64,000 nt of DNA from Paenarthrobacter sp. Z7-10. Lineage in GTDB: Bacteria; Actinomycetota; Actinomycetes; Actinomycetales; Micrococcaceae. The DNA is taken from positions 30,222 through 94,221 of the forward strand of contig NZ_JADPVH010000006.1 in the NCBI RefSeq assembly GCF_026932795.1. Direction: 5' to 3'. The position numbers and the translations under genes were made by a program. Below, in pieces: positions 43,117 through 51,546 of this stretch (its first letter is position 1; each line of letters starts with the position of its first letter). The notes beneath the pieces were generated by a model. It was not told the origin of the DNA. It did no database searches and was given only the letters and a program-made list of their open reading frames with translations.

Positions 43117-44316
43117 GTGGTGAAGCGTTCTTGGCGGCGGTGGTTGCCGGCTGCGGTGGTTCCCGCAGTAATCGCGGCTGCGGTTTTGGCCAGCGGTATA
43201 CAGGCCTCTGCGGTGGGTCAACTGCCCGCCAAAACACCACAGGAGCTGATTGCGATGGTGAGCCAAAGTTCCGTTCGACAGTTCTCGGGAACGCTTGAGC
43301 AAAGCTCGCACCTCGGACTGCCCGAGCTCCCGGCCGCCGCGCCGGCGGCCGCTGCGGGTGCTCTGGAATTCCTGACCGGCAGCCATAGCGCGAGGATCTA
43401 TGTCGACGGGCCGCAACGCCTGCGGGTGCAGGTGATGGACCAGCTGGCCGAGCGGGATCTTGTCCGCAATGGAAACCAAGTGTGGGGCTACAATTCAAAA
43501 GATAATTCCGCCATGGACTGGACTTCGCCGGCGCCGCCAACAAAATCGGCTCCAGCAGAACCGGCTCCCGCAGAAGGACCAACGCCCGGTGCCGGCCCGA
43601 CGGCCGGCGTTGGCACAACGCCGAAGGAGCTGGCCGAGAACTTTCTCAGGGCCGTCACACCCAGCACGAACGTTTCGGTGGGTGAGCAGGTCCGCGTGGC
43701 TGGGCGGGACGCGTATCAGTTGGTCCTGGAACCCCGAAGCACTCAAACCCTCATCGGTTCGGTCTCCATCGACGTGGACGCGGCGACGGGGATGCCACTG
43801 GCCGTCAATGTCCGCGCCCGGGGACAGCAGGAAGCGGCGGCGAGCATTGCCTTCAGCAAACTGGATCTGAGCGCACCGCCGTCCTCGATGTTCACTTTTG
43901 CCCCACCAGCCGGTGCCACTGTTCAGCACGGGTCATCACCGCAGCAACACGTACCTCACGTCGACTCCGGGTTGAACGGCAATCTGCCGTTCAGCATTTC
44001 GGGAATGGGATGGGAATCCGTCCTCCAGTTACCGGCCCAGGCGGCGTCGACGGGGCCAAACTCCACGCAATTGGATCCAGCACAATCGAATCCTGCACAG
44101 TCGCATTCAGGGCAATTGAATCCAGGGCAGTTGAATTCAGGGGCCCTGAATTCAGGGGCCCTGAATTCGCCACTACTGGCGCAGGCCACCACCTCCGTAG
44201 CCGGTGGCCGCCTGCTCTCCACCGCGCTGCTGAACGTCTATTTGACCGATGATGGCCGGATTTTCGCCGGATCCGTTCCGCTGGACCGGCTCCAGGACGC
44301 GGCAGCCGCGAAGTGA
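43117..44316 (+). CDS. Secreted LolA/RseB-like protein
   Basis: A 399-residue exported protein. Residues 1-30 are a signal peptide (RRWLPAAVVPAVIAAAVLASG). The next 230 residues have the curved-sheet pattern of LolA/RseB/DUF2092 proteins: KTPQELIAMVSQSSVRQFSG, RIYVDGPQRLRVQVMDQLAE, DLVRNGNQVWGYNSKDNSAM and VRVAGRDAYQLVLEPRSTQT. The rest contains a low-complexity LNPGQLNSGALNSGALNS region made of 15-bp repeats. GTG 43117 follows GGAGGAGG. Its stop overlaps the ABC ATPase start, so it forms an operon with the ABC exporter and may deliver or sense a lipid-like substrate. Confidence 0.78.
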   Translation: MVKRSWRRWLPAAVVPAVIAAAVLASGIQASAVGQLPAKTPQELIAMVSQSSVRQFSGTLEQSSHLGLPELPAAAPAAAAGALEFLTGSHSARIYVDGPQRLRVQVMDQLAERDLVRNGNQVWGYNSKDNSAMDWTSPAPPTKSAPAEPAPAEGPTPGAGPTAGVGTTPKELAENFLRAVTPSTNVSVGEQVRVAGRDAYQLVLEPRSTQTLIGSVSIDVDAATGMPLAVNVRARGQQEAAASIAFSKLDLSAPPSSMFTFAPPAGATVQHGSSPQQHVPHVDSGLNGNLPFSISGMGWESVLQLPAQAASTGPNSTQLDPAQSNPAQSHSGQLNPGQLNSGALNSGALNSPLLAQATTSVAGGRLLSTALLNVYLTDDGRIFAGSVPLDRLQDAAAAK

Positions 44317-45308
44317 GTCCAGCGCCGCAGGCTACGGGGCTGGCCATAGAAACACATGGGCTGAGTAAGCGGTTCGGAAAGCAGTTGGCCGTCGACGGCG
44401 TTGACGTGGCCGTTCCGGCCGGGTCCGTGTTCGGCTTCCTTGGTCCCAACGGTTCCGGCAAAACCACCACTATCCGAATGCTGCTCGGCTTAGCCACGGC
44501 CAGCAGCGGAAGCATCAAGATGCTCGGCCAGGACATGCCCGCCTGCTGGCAGACGGTCCTGCCGCGGGTTGGTGCCCTGGTGGAGGGCCCTGGCTTCTAT
44601 CCCTTCCTCTCCGGAGCCGCGAACTTGATTCGGCTGGACAGCGCGGACCGGCATGCAAGCCCTGCCAGCCGGGCGGACCGGGTTGAGCAGGCCCTGTATC
44701 GGGTGGGGCTCGGCCACGCAGCCGGCAAGAAAGTCCGTGCCTACTCGCTCGGCATGAAACAACGCCTCGGAATTGCCAACGCACTGCTCTCGCCGCGGGA
44801 ACTGCTGATTTTGGACGAACCGACCAACGGCCTGGACCCACAGGGGACGCGGGAAGTTCGCACCTTGGTCCGGTCGCTTACGGCCGGTGGCAGCACAGTA
44901 TTCGTCTCCAGCCACCTGTTGGCCGAAATTGAACAGATCTGCACGCATGCTGCCGTTCTGAGCCAAGGTCGGCTGGTGGCGCAGGGAACCATTAACGAAT
45001 TGCGTGGCGTCGGAGGGCGGCGCCTCCTGCTGCACACGCCCGACGGCGACGCTGCGCACCGCGTGTTGGAACGGCTCGGGCTGCGTCCGCAAAGCCAAAA
45101 AGCCGCGGACCCGGGCGCGGAGCGCGGCGGCACGATGATCGCCTCGGTGATTTCCTCGGTGATTTCAGCAGACTCCCCCGACCTCGATGTCATAGTCGCC
45201 GAACTCGTGCACAGCGGCATCCGCGTCCGCTCCTTTACCGAAGAACACAGCAGCCTCGAAGACCGCTTCGTGGCGCTCACGGGCGAAGGATTTGATAGTG
45301 CCCGCTGA
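44313..45308 (+). CDS. ABC transporter ATP-binding protein (ABC-2 exporter type)
   Basis: A 331-residue ATPase. Walker A is FLGPNGSGKTTTIRML, the signature AYSLGMKQRLGIANALL, Walker B ELLILDEPTNGLDPQG, and the switch His in STVFVSSHLLAEI. The C-terminal 90 residues, which modulate ABC-2 exporters, include an odd doubled segment, ASVISSVISADS. GTG 44313 overlaps the upstream stop by GTGA. It pairs with the permease at 45298; the exported substrate is unknown. Confidence 0.92.
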   Translation: MSPAPQATGLAIETHGLSKRFGKQLAVDGVDVAVPAGSVFGFLGPNGSGKTTTIRMLLGLATASSGSIKMLGQDMPACWQTVLPRVGALVEGPGFYPFLSGAANLIRLDSADRHASPASRADRVEQALYRVGLGHAAGKKVRAYSLGMKQRLGIANALLSPRELLILDEPTNGLDPQGTREVRTLVRSLTAGGSTVFVSSHLLAEIEQICTHAAVLSQGRLVAQGTINELRGVGGRRLLLHTPDGDAAHRVLERLGLRPQSQKAADPGAERGGTMIASVISSVISADSPDLDVIVAELVHSGIRVRSFTEEHSSLEDRFVALTGEGFDSAR

Positions 45309-46392
45309 CCAGCCGAACAACCAGCCAGACAACCGGGGGCCTCATTTGCCCGCTGACCAGCCGAACAACCAGCCAGACAACCGGGGGCCTCATTTGCCCG
45401 CTGACCAGCCGAACAACCAGCCAGACAACCGTGGGCCTCATTTGCCCGCTGGCCAGCCGAACAACCAGCCAGACGACCAGCGGGCTAACCCGCCGGACAA
45501 CCTGCCCGACGACCGGCCCGCCAATCAGGCGGTCGGTCCGGCCGCTGCACCGGTACTCCCCCGTCCCCGGCCGACGTCGGGCCGCGACCTTTTCTCCTCG
45601 GAGCTGGGCGTGCTCTTTCGGCGCCGCCGCACCTGGGCCATGTTGCTGGCCTTGGCAGCGGTGCCCGTGCTGATCGCCGTCGCGGTCCGTCTTTCCGAAT
45701 CCGCGGTTCCTCCCGGTCGGGGACCGGCCTTTTTGGATCGCGTCACGCAGAACGGACTCTTCGTCGGATTCACCGCGCTGGTGCTCTGCATCCCATTGTT
45801 CCTGCCGCTGACAGTGGGCGTTGTCGCCGGGGACACGATTGCCGGCGAGGCGAACCTTGGCACCCTGCGGTACCTGCTGATTGCCCCGACCGGACGCCTG
45901 CGGCTGCTCCTAGCAAAGTTTGTCGGGGCCGCCGCGTTCGCCCTGACTGCTGCGCTGACTGTGCTCCTCGCCGGGGCAGGGATTGGGCTGGCGCTCTTCC
46001 CGGTTGGACCAGTCACCCTGCTCTCTGGGGACACCATCGGCGCCGGCGATACCGCCCTGCGGATGGCATTGCTGGCCTGCTACGTCACCGTTTCGCTGCT
46101 GGGCCTAAGTGCCATCGGTCTGTTCCTTTCGACGTTAACCGATATACCGGTCGGTGCCATGGCCGCCACCATCGTACTGTCGGTCGTGTCCCAGGTGCTG
46201 GATGCGCTTCCACAACTGGATTGGCTTCATCCGTGGCTGTTCTCGCATTACTGGCTGGGCTTTGCGGACCTGCTGCGTCAGCCGCTTTCCTGGACGTCCT
46301 TCGCGGACAATTCCATCCTGCAACTGGGCTACATCGCCATCTTCGGCGCCCTCGCCTACGGCAAGTTTGCCACGAAGGATGTGCTCTCTTAG
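45298..46392 (+). CDS. ABC-2 type permease with a repeat-built N-terminal extension
   Basis: A 364-residue permease partner of the preceding ATPase. From about residue 100 there are six hydrophobic segments (TWAMLLALAAVPVLIAVAV, LFVGFTALVLCIPLFLPLTV, ALTAALTVLLAGAGIGLALF and others) and the ABC-2 motif AGEANLGTLRYLLIAP. The first roughly 95 residues are hydrophilic and built largely of the 16-residue unit PADQPNNQPDNRGPHL, encoded by 48-bp DNA repeats. GTG 45298 after GAAGGA is preferred over TTG 45292; it overlaps the ATPase end by 11 nt. The extension is not part of the family fold. Confidence 0.85.
   Translation: MPADQPNNQPDNRGPHLPADQPNNQPDNRGPHLPADQPNNQPDNRGPHLPAGQPNNQPDDQRANPPDNLPDDRPANQAVGPAAAPVLPRPRPTSGRDLFSSELGVLFRRRRTWAMLLALAAVPVLIAVAVRLSESAVPPGRGPAFLDRVTQNGLFVGFTALVLCIPLFLPLTVGVVAGDTIAGEANLGTLRYLLIAPTGRLRLLLAKFVGAAAFALTAALTVLLAGAGIGLALFPVGPVTLLSGDTIGAGDTALRMALLACYVTVSLLGLSAIGLFLSTLTDIPVGAMAATIVLSVVSQVLDALPQLDWLHPWLFSHYWLGFADLLRQPLSWTSFADNSILQLGYIAIFGALAYGKFATKDVLS
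45301..45480 (+). repeat. 48-bp tandem repeat, three full copies plus a partial copy
   Basis: Units at 45301-45348, 45349-45396 and 45397-45444 are identical but for one base in the third; a diverged partial copy runs to about 45480. The first unit also contains the stop codon of the upstream ATPase gene (TGA at 45306-45308). In the permease frame each unit encodes 16 residues. Confidence 0.95.
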
Positions 46393-46585
46393 GGCACCTC
46401 CGCTCTCTATAGGCTCCTGCACCGCTGTTCACCCTGTGCGGTGGTCCGTGGTGGCCTGTGGTGAGCCGCGGTAAGCGTCGGTGAGCCTGGGTGAGCCCTG
46501 TTGAGCCTGGAAGAGGCTGGATGAGGCTGGGGCCAATGTCCCGTCCGGCAGGGAAGTCCCCGAAACCGGACGGGACCGCCTGACT

Positions 46586-47767
46586 TTAGTCGTCGTCGTC
46601 GTCCCCGTCATGGTCTCCCGTGACGTGCTGACGCAGCCAGTTGGCGACCGAGGACACTAACTGGTTATGGGCGCGCTCGAAGGCAACAGCGTGCGCCGAG
46701 CCGGGGAGCGTTGTGGTGCTCACGCTGTGGCTGCCGGTGAACAACGCTGCCTGGTTCGGGACGGCCGGCGGCGGGAACAAGGCATCGCTGCCGCCGGCAA
46801 TGACCAATACAGGAACCCGGATGGAACGGACATTGGCCAGATCCACCTTGACCGCCTTGGCAAACGAGGCCACATCGCCGCACGGATCGATGGTCAGCAA
46901 CTGCAGAGCCGCCGCCTCAACCCGAGGATCCGCACTGTGGAAAAGTGCCTTTGGCGCTCCTGCAGGCGGGCCAAAGGGCGCGTATCCACTCGGGCCTGTC
47001 GCCCCGACGCGAAGCCCACCGGCAGCACATACCTTGGTGGCATAGGCCGCATTCGCCTTCAACAGCGCCGACTGGATCCGGTCGGCGTAACTGATGACGA
47101 TCAGTCCATCGATGTCGTGGAAGGAATACGCTTCCAGCTGCACTATTTGGCCACCGTAGGAGTGACCGGCCAACACCACCTTGGAGAACCGCGGTCCGTG
47201 ACCGGACGGGTTCACCTGGTAATTGCCGCTCCGCAGCGCCTGGACCATCTGATGCGCGATGTCTGCCCGGGAGCCAACACAGATGTTGTTGCCGTTGGGC
47301 TTGTCACTGCTGTTATAACCGAGCCGGTCCACAATGACCGAAACCTGGCCCTGTGCAGCCTGGTTGGCCGCATAATCGTAGCCCTGCGCCTGCTGGAAAT
47401 CCCAGAAGAACTCACCGAAACTGAGCCCATGCAGGTACAGGGTCACCGCATTAGTCCTTCCGGACCGCAGCATATCGGCTGGACCCACGAGGTGCCCACG
47501 CACCGTGTAGGTTTTCCCGTCACTGGCGCACGCAACTTTGGACCGGTTGACGTTCTTAACCTGGAAAGAGATCGGCACACTGGCCGTGGCGTCGACATGC
47601 CGTCCCCGGTCATGGGCCACCGTGTCCTGCCCAGTACTTGCCGGCGGACCGGACTGGGCATTTGCCACCGCGTTTGGAACCAACAGCACGGTTGCGGCCG
47701 CCAGCGCGGCCAGCGCACTCTTGCGGATTAGCGGCCGACGGGGCCAAAGTTTTTTAGAATTGAACAC
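46586..47767 (-). CDS. Secreted alpha/beta hydrolase
   Basis: A 393-residue exported hydrolase. A signal peptide covers about residues 1-38 (SALAALAAATVLLVPNAVANA). The alpha/beta fold has VTLYLHGLSFGEFFW (oxyanion region), VVLAGHSYGGQIVQ with the nucleophile Ser in GHSYGG, VLVIAGGSDALFPP with the acid Asp, and LPGSAHAVAFE with the catalytic His. The C-terminus ends in an Asp run (DHDGDDDDD). GTG 47767 follows GGAGGAATC. The substrate is an ester, lipid or other acyl compound outside the cell; it cannot be named. Confidence 0.88.
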   Translation of the reverse strand: MFNSKKLWPRRPLIRKSALAALAAATVLLVPNAVANAQSGPPASTGQDTVAHDRGRHVDATASVPISFQVKNVNRSKVACASDGKTYTVRGHLVGPADMLRSGRTNAVTLYLHGLSFGEFFWDFQQAQGYDYAANQAAQGQVSVIVDRLGYNSSDKPNGNNICVGSRADIAHQMVQALRSGNYQVNPSGHGPRFSKVVLAGHSYGGQIVQLEAYSFHDIDGLIVISYADRIQSALLKANAAYATKVCAAGGLRVGATGPSGYAPFGPPAGAPKALFHSADPRVEAAALQLLTIDPCGDVASFAKAVKVDLANVRSIRVPVLVIAGGSDALFPPPAVPNQAALFTGSHSVSTTTLPGSAHAVAFERAHNQLVSSVANWLRQHVTGDHDGDDDDD

Positions 47768-48195
47768 GATTCCTCCAGGCGATATGACTACAAGGCAACT
47801 ACCTGACTAAGTCCGTGGAATCGGCAAGACCACTGTTCCGCCCGGCACGACCGGACGACGACGGCGATAAAACGGAAGTGGCAGGAACGCTACTCCCGCG
47901 GCGAAGCGCTGACAAGAGCACCTTCGAGCGCCTTCGCTGCCTTACGGTCCTCTTTTCGGTCCCCCGTTCGCCGGATAGGGTTGTGATCGTCGCGGCAACC
48001 GGTAGTCGAGCCGGTCCACGAAGCTGCGGCGTCACGAGGTTGGCGGGTTTGCGTCTTCCGCTGGAGGGCGTGGGTTGGTACTCTGTGTCTTGCCGTGGCT
48101 ATCGATGGTTGCGGCGACGAGGGCAGTCGTAGGGCTGGGTGCGTTAGAGGAGTCCTGTCCCCGCCATTTTGGAAACAAATGGTAGGAGAACGAAG
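47768..48195. other. 428-bp divergent intergenic region before the ferritin-like gene
   Basis: No convincing gene: the one open frame (47815-48132) has an Arg-rich composition typical of a shadow. The region must hold promoters for the hydrolase and the ferritin-like gene. A short inverted repeat, CCATTT-N7-AAATGG (48164-48182), lies just before the ferritin ribosome site and could affect translation or bind a regulator. Confidence 0.5.
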
Positions 48196-49170
48196 ATGTT
48201 CGACCAGCGCTTTATCGTCGATGCCGTAAATCGCAGTGCGGAGAATTCCGTGGACCGCCGCCGTTTTTTCACGGCGGCCGGGATTGGTGGTTTGGGGGCC
48301 GGGGCGGCGTTGCTTGCCTCCGGGGCTCCGGCCAGTGCCGCGGACCTGGCCCACGACGATGATCATGAGCATGACAGCCATGGGCCCAGTGATTCCGCGA
48401 TTCTGAACTTCGCGCTGAATCTTGAGTACTTGGAGGCGGAGTTTTATCTGCGTGCGGTTACCGGCCACGGTCTGCCCGACAATATGACCACCGGTACCGG
48501 CTGGCGGGGACCGGTGGTCGGTGGACGGGCGGTGAAGTTCCAGACACCGCTGATCCGTAAGTATGCCCAGGAGATCGCCGCGGATGAGAAGTCCCATGTG
48601 GCTTTCCTGCGCAGCGCGTTGGGCAAGGCTGCGGTGTCCCGGCCGAGGATCAGTTTGGATGCTTCCTTCACGGCGGCGGCGCGGGCCGCGGGTCTGGTCG
48701 GTAAGCATGAAATGTTCGACGTGTACGCCAATGAAGTGAACTTCCTGTTCGGGGCGTTCATTTTCGAAGATGTCGGGGTCACCGCGTACAAGGGCGCGGC
48801 GCCGTTGATCAGCAACAAAACGTACTTGGAGGCCGCCGCGGGCCTGCTCGCGGTGGAGGCATACCACGCGGGCATCATCCGCACCACGTTGTATGCCTTG
48901 GGCGTCGCCGCTCCTTCGGTGTATCCGACCGCACAGAAAATCTCCGACGCCCGCGACAGCCTTGACGGGCGCACCGACCTGGATCAGGGCATCGGGACCA
49001 GTGCAATGGCTAACTTGGTGCCCACCGACGCTAACGGGTTGGCCTTTAGCCGCAGCGCCGGCCAGGTGCTGAACATTGTCTATCTGAACGAGGAACGCGT
49101 CCACTCCGGCGGTTTCTTCCCTCATGGCGTCAATGGCCCCATCAACACCAGCACCGACAGCGACGACTGA
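48196..49170 (+). CDS. Tat-exported ferritin-like (PF13668-type) protein
   Basis: A 324-residue protein with a twin-arginine leader (NSVDRRRFFTAAGIGG, then GAGAALLASGAPASAA) followed by an Asp/His-rich stretch (DDDHEHDSH). The mature part is a ferritin-like four-helix bundle: SAILNFALNLEYLEAEFYLR, EIAADEKSHVAFLRSALG, FIFEDVGVTAYKGAAPLI and LLAVEAYHAGIIRTTLYAL, with Glu and E-x-x-H residues at the di-metal positions. ATG 48196 follows TAGGAG. Relatives include desiccation- and stress-related ferritin-like proteins in bacteria and fungal Rds1. It is likely periplasmic or cell-wall space, with possible protection against metal or oxidative stress. Confidence 0.85.
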   Translation: MFDQRFIVDAVNRSAENSVDRRRFFTAAGIGGLGAGAALLASGAPASAADLAHDDDHEHDSHGPSDSAILNFALNLEYLEAEFYLRAVTGHGLPDNMTTGTGWRGPVVGGRAVKFQTPLIRKYAQEIAADEKSHVAFLRSALGKAAVSRPRISLDASFTAAARAAGLVGKHEMFDVYANEVNFLFGAFIFEDVGVTAYKGAAPLISNKTYLEAAAGLLAVEAYHAGIIRTTLYALGVAAPSVYPTAQKISDARDSLDGRTDLDQGIGTSAMANLVPTDANGLAFSRSAGQVLNIVYLNEERVHSGGFFPHGVNGPINTSTDSDD

Positions 49171-49549
49171 CAACCACACCAATCCCACGCAGTACTAATT
49201 ACACAAAACCGGCGCAAAATACCGGCGCACCAGCAGCCGCCCGGACCGGTACCACCGGCCCGGACGGCTGCCGCCGTCTGCGGACTGGCCGCCCAACTGG
49301 CGGGTTGTATTGGACCTGCGGCCGCTGCCCCACGCGTCCTGCCGCCCATTGCTTGACCCGCGCCCCCGTTCGCCGCTCCGCACTGGCTTCTTCACGCCAG
49401 TCTTTCTTCGTATGCAAAAAATGCATTACTTCATTGCGTTTTGAGCACCCCGCTTGGATAGTGAAACTCATAGCTGAGACCCACGACACGTCGGCTGCAC
49501 CGCATGCCCGGTTCAACTTAGCGGTCCAGAATCAAATGGAGGAAATACA
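49171..49549. other. 379-bp intergenic region with an AT-rich promoter patch
   Basis: No gene is seen. An AT-rich patch at about 49405-49440 stands out from the GC-rich surroundings and contains a putative promoter (see the separate entry at 49422-49462). The preceding 49200-49400 is GC-rich with no clear structure. Confidence 0.55.
49422..49462 (+). promoter_or_regulatory. Putative promoter of the alpha/beta hydrolase gene with TGCA-N8-TTGCG element
   Basis: A -35-like TTGCGT (49434-49439) and a -10-like GATAGT (49457-49462) are separated by 17 nt. TGCA begins 12 nt before the -35, giving a 17-mer (49422-49438) of the form TGCA-N8-TTGCG. The same spacing occurs at the promoter of the IclR gene 1 kb downstream. 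Confidence 0.45.
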
Positions 49550-50470
49550 GTGATTGAGAAGCAAACCCAGTTCTTCAGCGAAGGCAGCAGCCTCAAGGCA
49601 ACGCTTTACTACCCCGAGGGCACTTCGGGTACTGAGCCCCAGCCGGCCCTGATCATCAATTCCGGCTACCAGGGATTCAACGAGTTTTACCCGAAAATGT
49701 TCGCGCGCCAAATGACAGAGCGCGGCTACGTCTGCCTTGGCTTCGATTACCGCGGCATGGCCGACAGCGAGGGCGAGAAGGGCACCGTTCTGATCGAGGA
49801 GCAGGTCCAAGACATCCGCAACGCTGTCACTTTCATGCAATCACAGGATGACGTCGATAGTCGGCAGTTGGGCCTTATCGGATGGGGCATGGGCGCGGCG
49901 AACGTCATTCTGGCCGCCGAAAAGGCCCGCAATGTGGCCGGCGTTGCTTCACTGAACGGCTTCTATGACGGTGAGCGGTGGCTGAAGTCGATCCACTCCT
50001 ATGACGAATTTGCCCGCATCGTGGACGAGGTGCAACAGGACCGGCTTCGACGAGTGCTGGACGGCGAATCCAAGCTGGCCGACACCTTTGCCCACTACCC
50101 ACTGGACCCGGCCACCGATGACTATGTACAGAAGGAACTCGCCCAGGTGTACGGATTTGGACACCCTACCCGGCTGCAGTTCACGGAATCGATCATGGAC
50201 CTCAACGTCGAAAAAGTTGTGAAGAACCTTTCCCCGACACCGTTGTTCATCGGCCACGGGTCGCGTAACTCGCTGCACCCCTACGACGAGGCCGTGGCCC
50301 TTTTTGCCTCCGCGGCATCGCCGAAAACGCTGTACACGGTCGATGGCCGGCACAACGACTTCATGTACAGCGACCACCCGGAATTCCTGCTGCTGTGTGA
50401 CCGGTTGAAGGAGTTCTTCGATCAGGCCTTCGCTCTCAGCGCTTCACCTTCCCGCAGCGTCTCCGCCTGA
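49550..50470 (+). CDS. Alpha/beta hydrolase (dienelactone-hydrolase/FrsA-like)
   Basis: A 306-residue cytoplasmic hydrolase. LYYPEGTSGTEPQPALIINS and YVCLGFDYRGMADSEGEKG form the early strands; LGLIGWGMGAANVILAAE is the nucleophile elbow, but the expected Ser in G-x-S-x-G is replaced by Gly (GWGMGA), so ordinary serine catalysis is doubtful. Later strands carry TPLFIGHGSRNSLHPYDEAV and TVDGRHNDFMYSDHPE with candidate acid and His. GTG 49550 follows GGAGG. It precedes the IclR gene and importer operon and may belong to the same regulon. Confidence 0.8.
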   Translation: MIEKQTQFFSEGSSLKATLYYPEGTSGTEPQPALIINSGYQGFNEFYPKMFARQMTERGYVCLGFDYRGMADSEGEKGTVLIEEQVQDIRNAVTFMQSQDDVDSRQLGLIGWGMGAANVILAAEKARNVAGVASLNGFYDGERWLKSIHSYDEFARIVDEVQQDRLRRVLDGESKLADTFAHYPLDPATDDYVQKELAQVYGFGHPTRLQFTESIMDLNVEKVVKNLSPTPLFIGHGSRNSLHPYDEAVALFASAASPKTLYTVDGRHNDFMYSDHPEFLLLCDRLKEFFDQAFALSASPSRSVSA

Positions 50471-50504
50471 CGCCTCTTGACCCTTAGCCACCTGATGCGG
50501 TTTG

Positions 50505-50546
50505 TGCAACGCGGTGTTGCGCTGCTCACATCAAACTCTTTACGAT
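50505..50546 (+). promoter_or_regulatory. Promoter and putative autoregulatory site of the IclR gene
   Basis: TTGCGC (50517-50522) and TACGAT (50541-50546) are separated by 18 nt; transcription would begin at about 50553, the A of the IclR ATG, predicting a leaderless mRNA. GCAAC and GTTGC (50506-50520) form a small inverted repeat over the -35. The 17-mer 50505-50521 has the TGCA-N8-TTGCG form also seen at 49422. Confidence 0.5.
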
Positions 50547-50552
50547 TTGGGA

Positions 50553-51326
50553 ATGGACATGGAGCAGAAGCAGAGCGGTGCGACGAGAGTGATGGCTATT
50601 CTCGACGTATTGGGTTCTGCTGATGCCGTTCAGTTTCCGGACGGAATGAGCGTTTCCGAGGTAGCTCGTTCCCTTGGCCGGGAGAAGTCGGTAGTCTCGC
50701 GTCAGCTCAAAAGCCTGCTTGAGTCCGGGCTGGTAGCCCGGGACCCTGCGGGCCGGTATGAGCTGAGCTGGCGGCTGTTTGCGTTGGCTTTGCGCGCCGG
50801 CGATCAGCGGCTGACCAAGAACGCGGCACCGATCATGCTGCGCTTGACGGAACTGGTCCGCGAGCGGACCTATCTGAGCGTCCTCAGCGACGGCGAGGTG
50901 CTGACGGTCCACTCCGAAAGTTCCAGACGCTCCATCGAAGCCGTGGGCTGGGTTGGACGCACCATACCGGTGAACCGCAGTTCCAGCGGGATGGCGCTGT
51001 TGCTGGACCACGAGGATGAACACATCCTTGAAATAGTCCGGCGCGGCGAGGACGGCGTATCGGTGCGGGAGGCCCGGGAGTTCCTTGGCCATGTCCAGGC
51101 CGCGCGGCGCCGGGGCTACACCGTAGCCAACCGGATCTTCGACCCGGATATCCTCGGGATAGGCGCTCCGGTCCGGGACTATTCGGGACAGATTACCGCC
51201 GCGATTAATATTTCCGGTCCGGCCCTCCGCATCGAGCCTCATCTGAAGGTATTTGGCGGCCACCTGCTGTCAGCAGTCCAGACCCTTCAGCAAGCCCTGT
51301 GCCCGCCGGTTCGTTCGTTCGTATAA
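50553..51326 (+). CDS. IclR-family transcriptional regulator
   Basis: A 257-residue regulator. The HTH is RVMAILDVLGSADAVQFPDG then SEVARSLGREKSVVSRQLKS; the effector domain runs from ERTYLSVLSDGEVLTVHSES through SSSGMALLLDHEDEHILEIV to IGAPVRDYSGQITAAINISG. ATG 50553 coincides with the predicted transcription start and lacks a Shine-Dalgarno, fitting leaderless translation. It sits between a hydrolase gene and the importer-catabolic operon, all in one direction, so it most likely controls that operon in response to the imported compound or a breakdown product. Confidence 0.88.
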   Translation: MDMEQKQSGATRVMAILDVLGSADAVQFPDGMSVSEVARSLGREKSVVSRQLKSLLESGLVARDPAGRYELSWRLFALALRAGDQRLTKNAAPIMLRLTELVRERTYLSVLSDGEVLTVHSESSRRSIEAVGWVGRTIPVNRSSSGMALLLDHEDEHILEIVRRGEDGVSVREAREFLGHVQAARRRGYTVANRIFDPDILGIGAPVRDYSGQITAAINISGPALRIEPHLKVFGGHLLSAVQTLQQALCPPVRSFV

Positions 51327-51430
51327 CGCCGGCATCGAACGCAGCACCAGCATCATCGCCCGGCTTTGATGCAGGAACACCCTTTCAGTCAGTACAGCTC
51401 ATCAGCCCAAAAAATTAGCGGGAGAGAACC

Positions 51431-51532
51431 ATGCACTGCTTTGCTACGCCCAATTGCGGTACCGGGTCCGTGCCCACGGCCGTCCACACCGCTGGATTCC
51501 ACGCCTCGCCAGCCTCGTTTCCGGCAGTCTGA
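51431..51532 (+). CDS. Possible 33-residue leader ORF before the importer operon
   Basis: GGGAGAGAACC directly precedes ATG 51431. The frame encodes a short peptide starting MHCFATPNCGTGSVPTAVHT and ending at TGA 51530-51532, 14 nt before the permease GTG. It has two Cys and three His but no recognisable family. It could be a leader peptide, a remnant of a lost gene, or chance. A TGC-N9-TTGCG sequence inside it (51442-51458) loosely resembles the two upstream promoter motifs but has no -10 after it. Confidence 0.3.
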   Translation: MHCFATPNCGTGSVPTAVHTAGFHASPASFPAV

Positions 51533-51546
51533 GAGCGGAGGCAGCC

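Noticed and set aside
47815..48132. 105-codon frame in the gap before the ferritin-like gene
   Set aside because: Arg/Ser-rich composition, no ribosome site and no family pattern; treated as non-coding.
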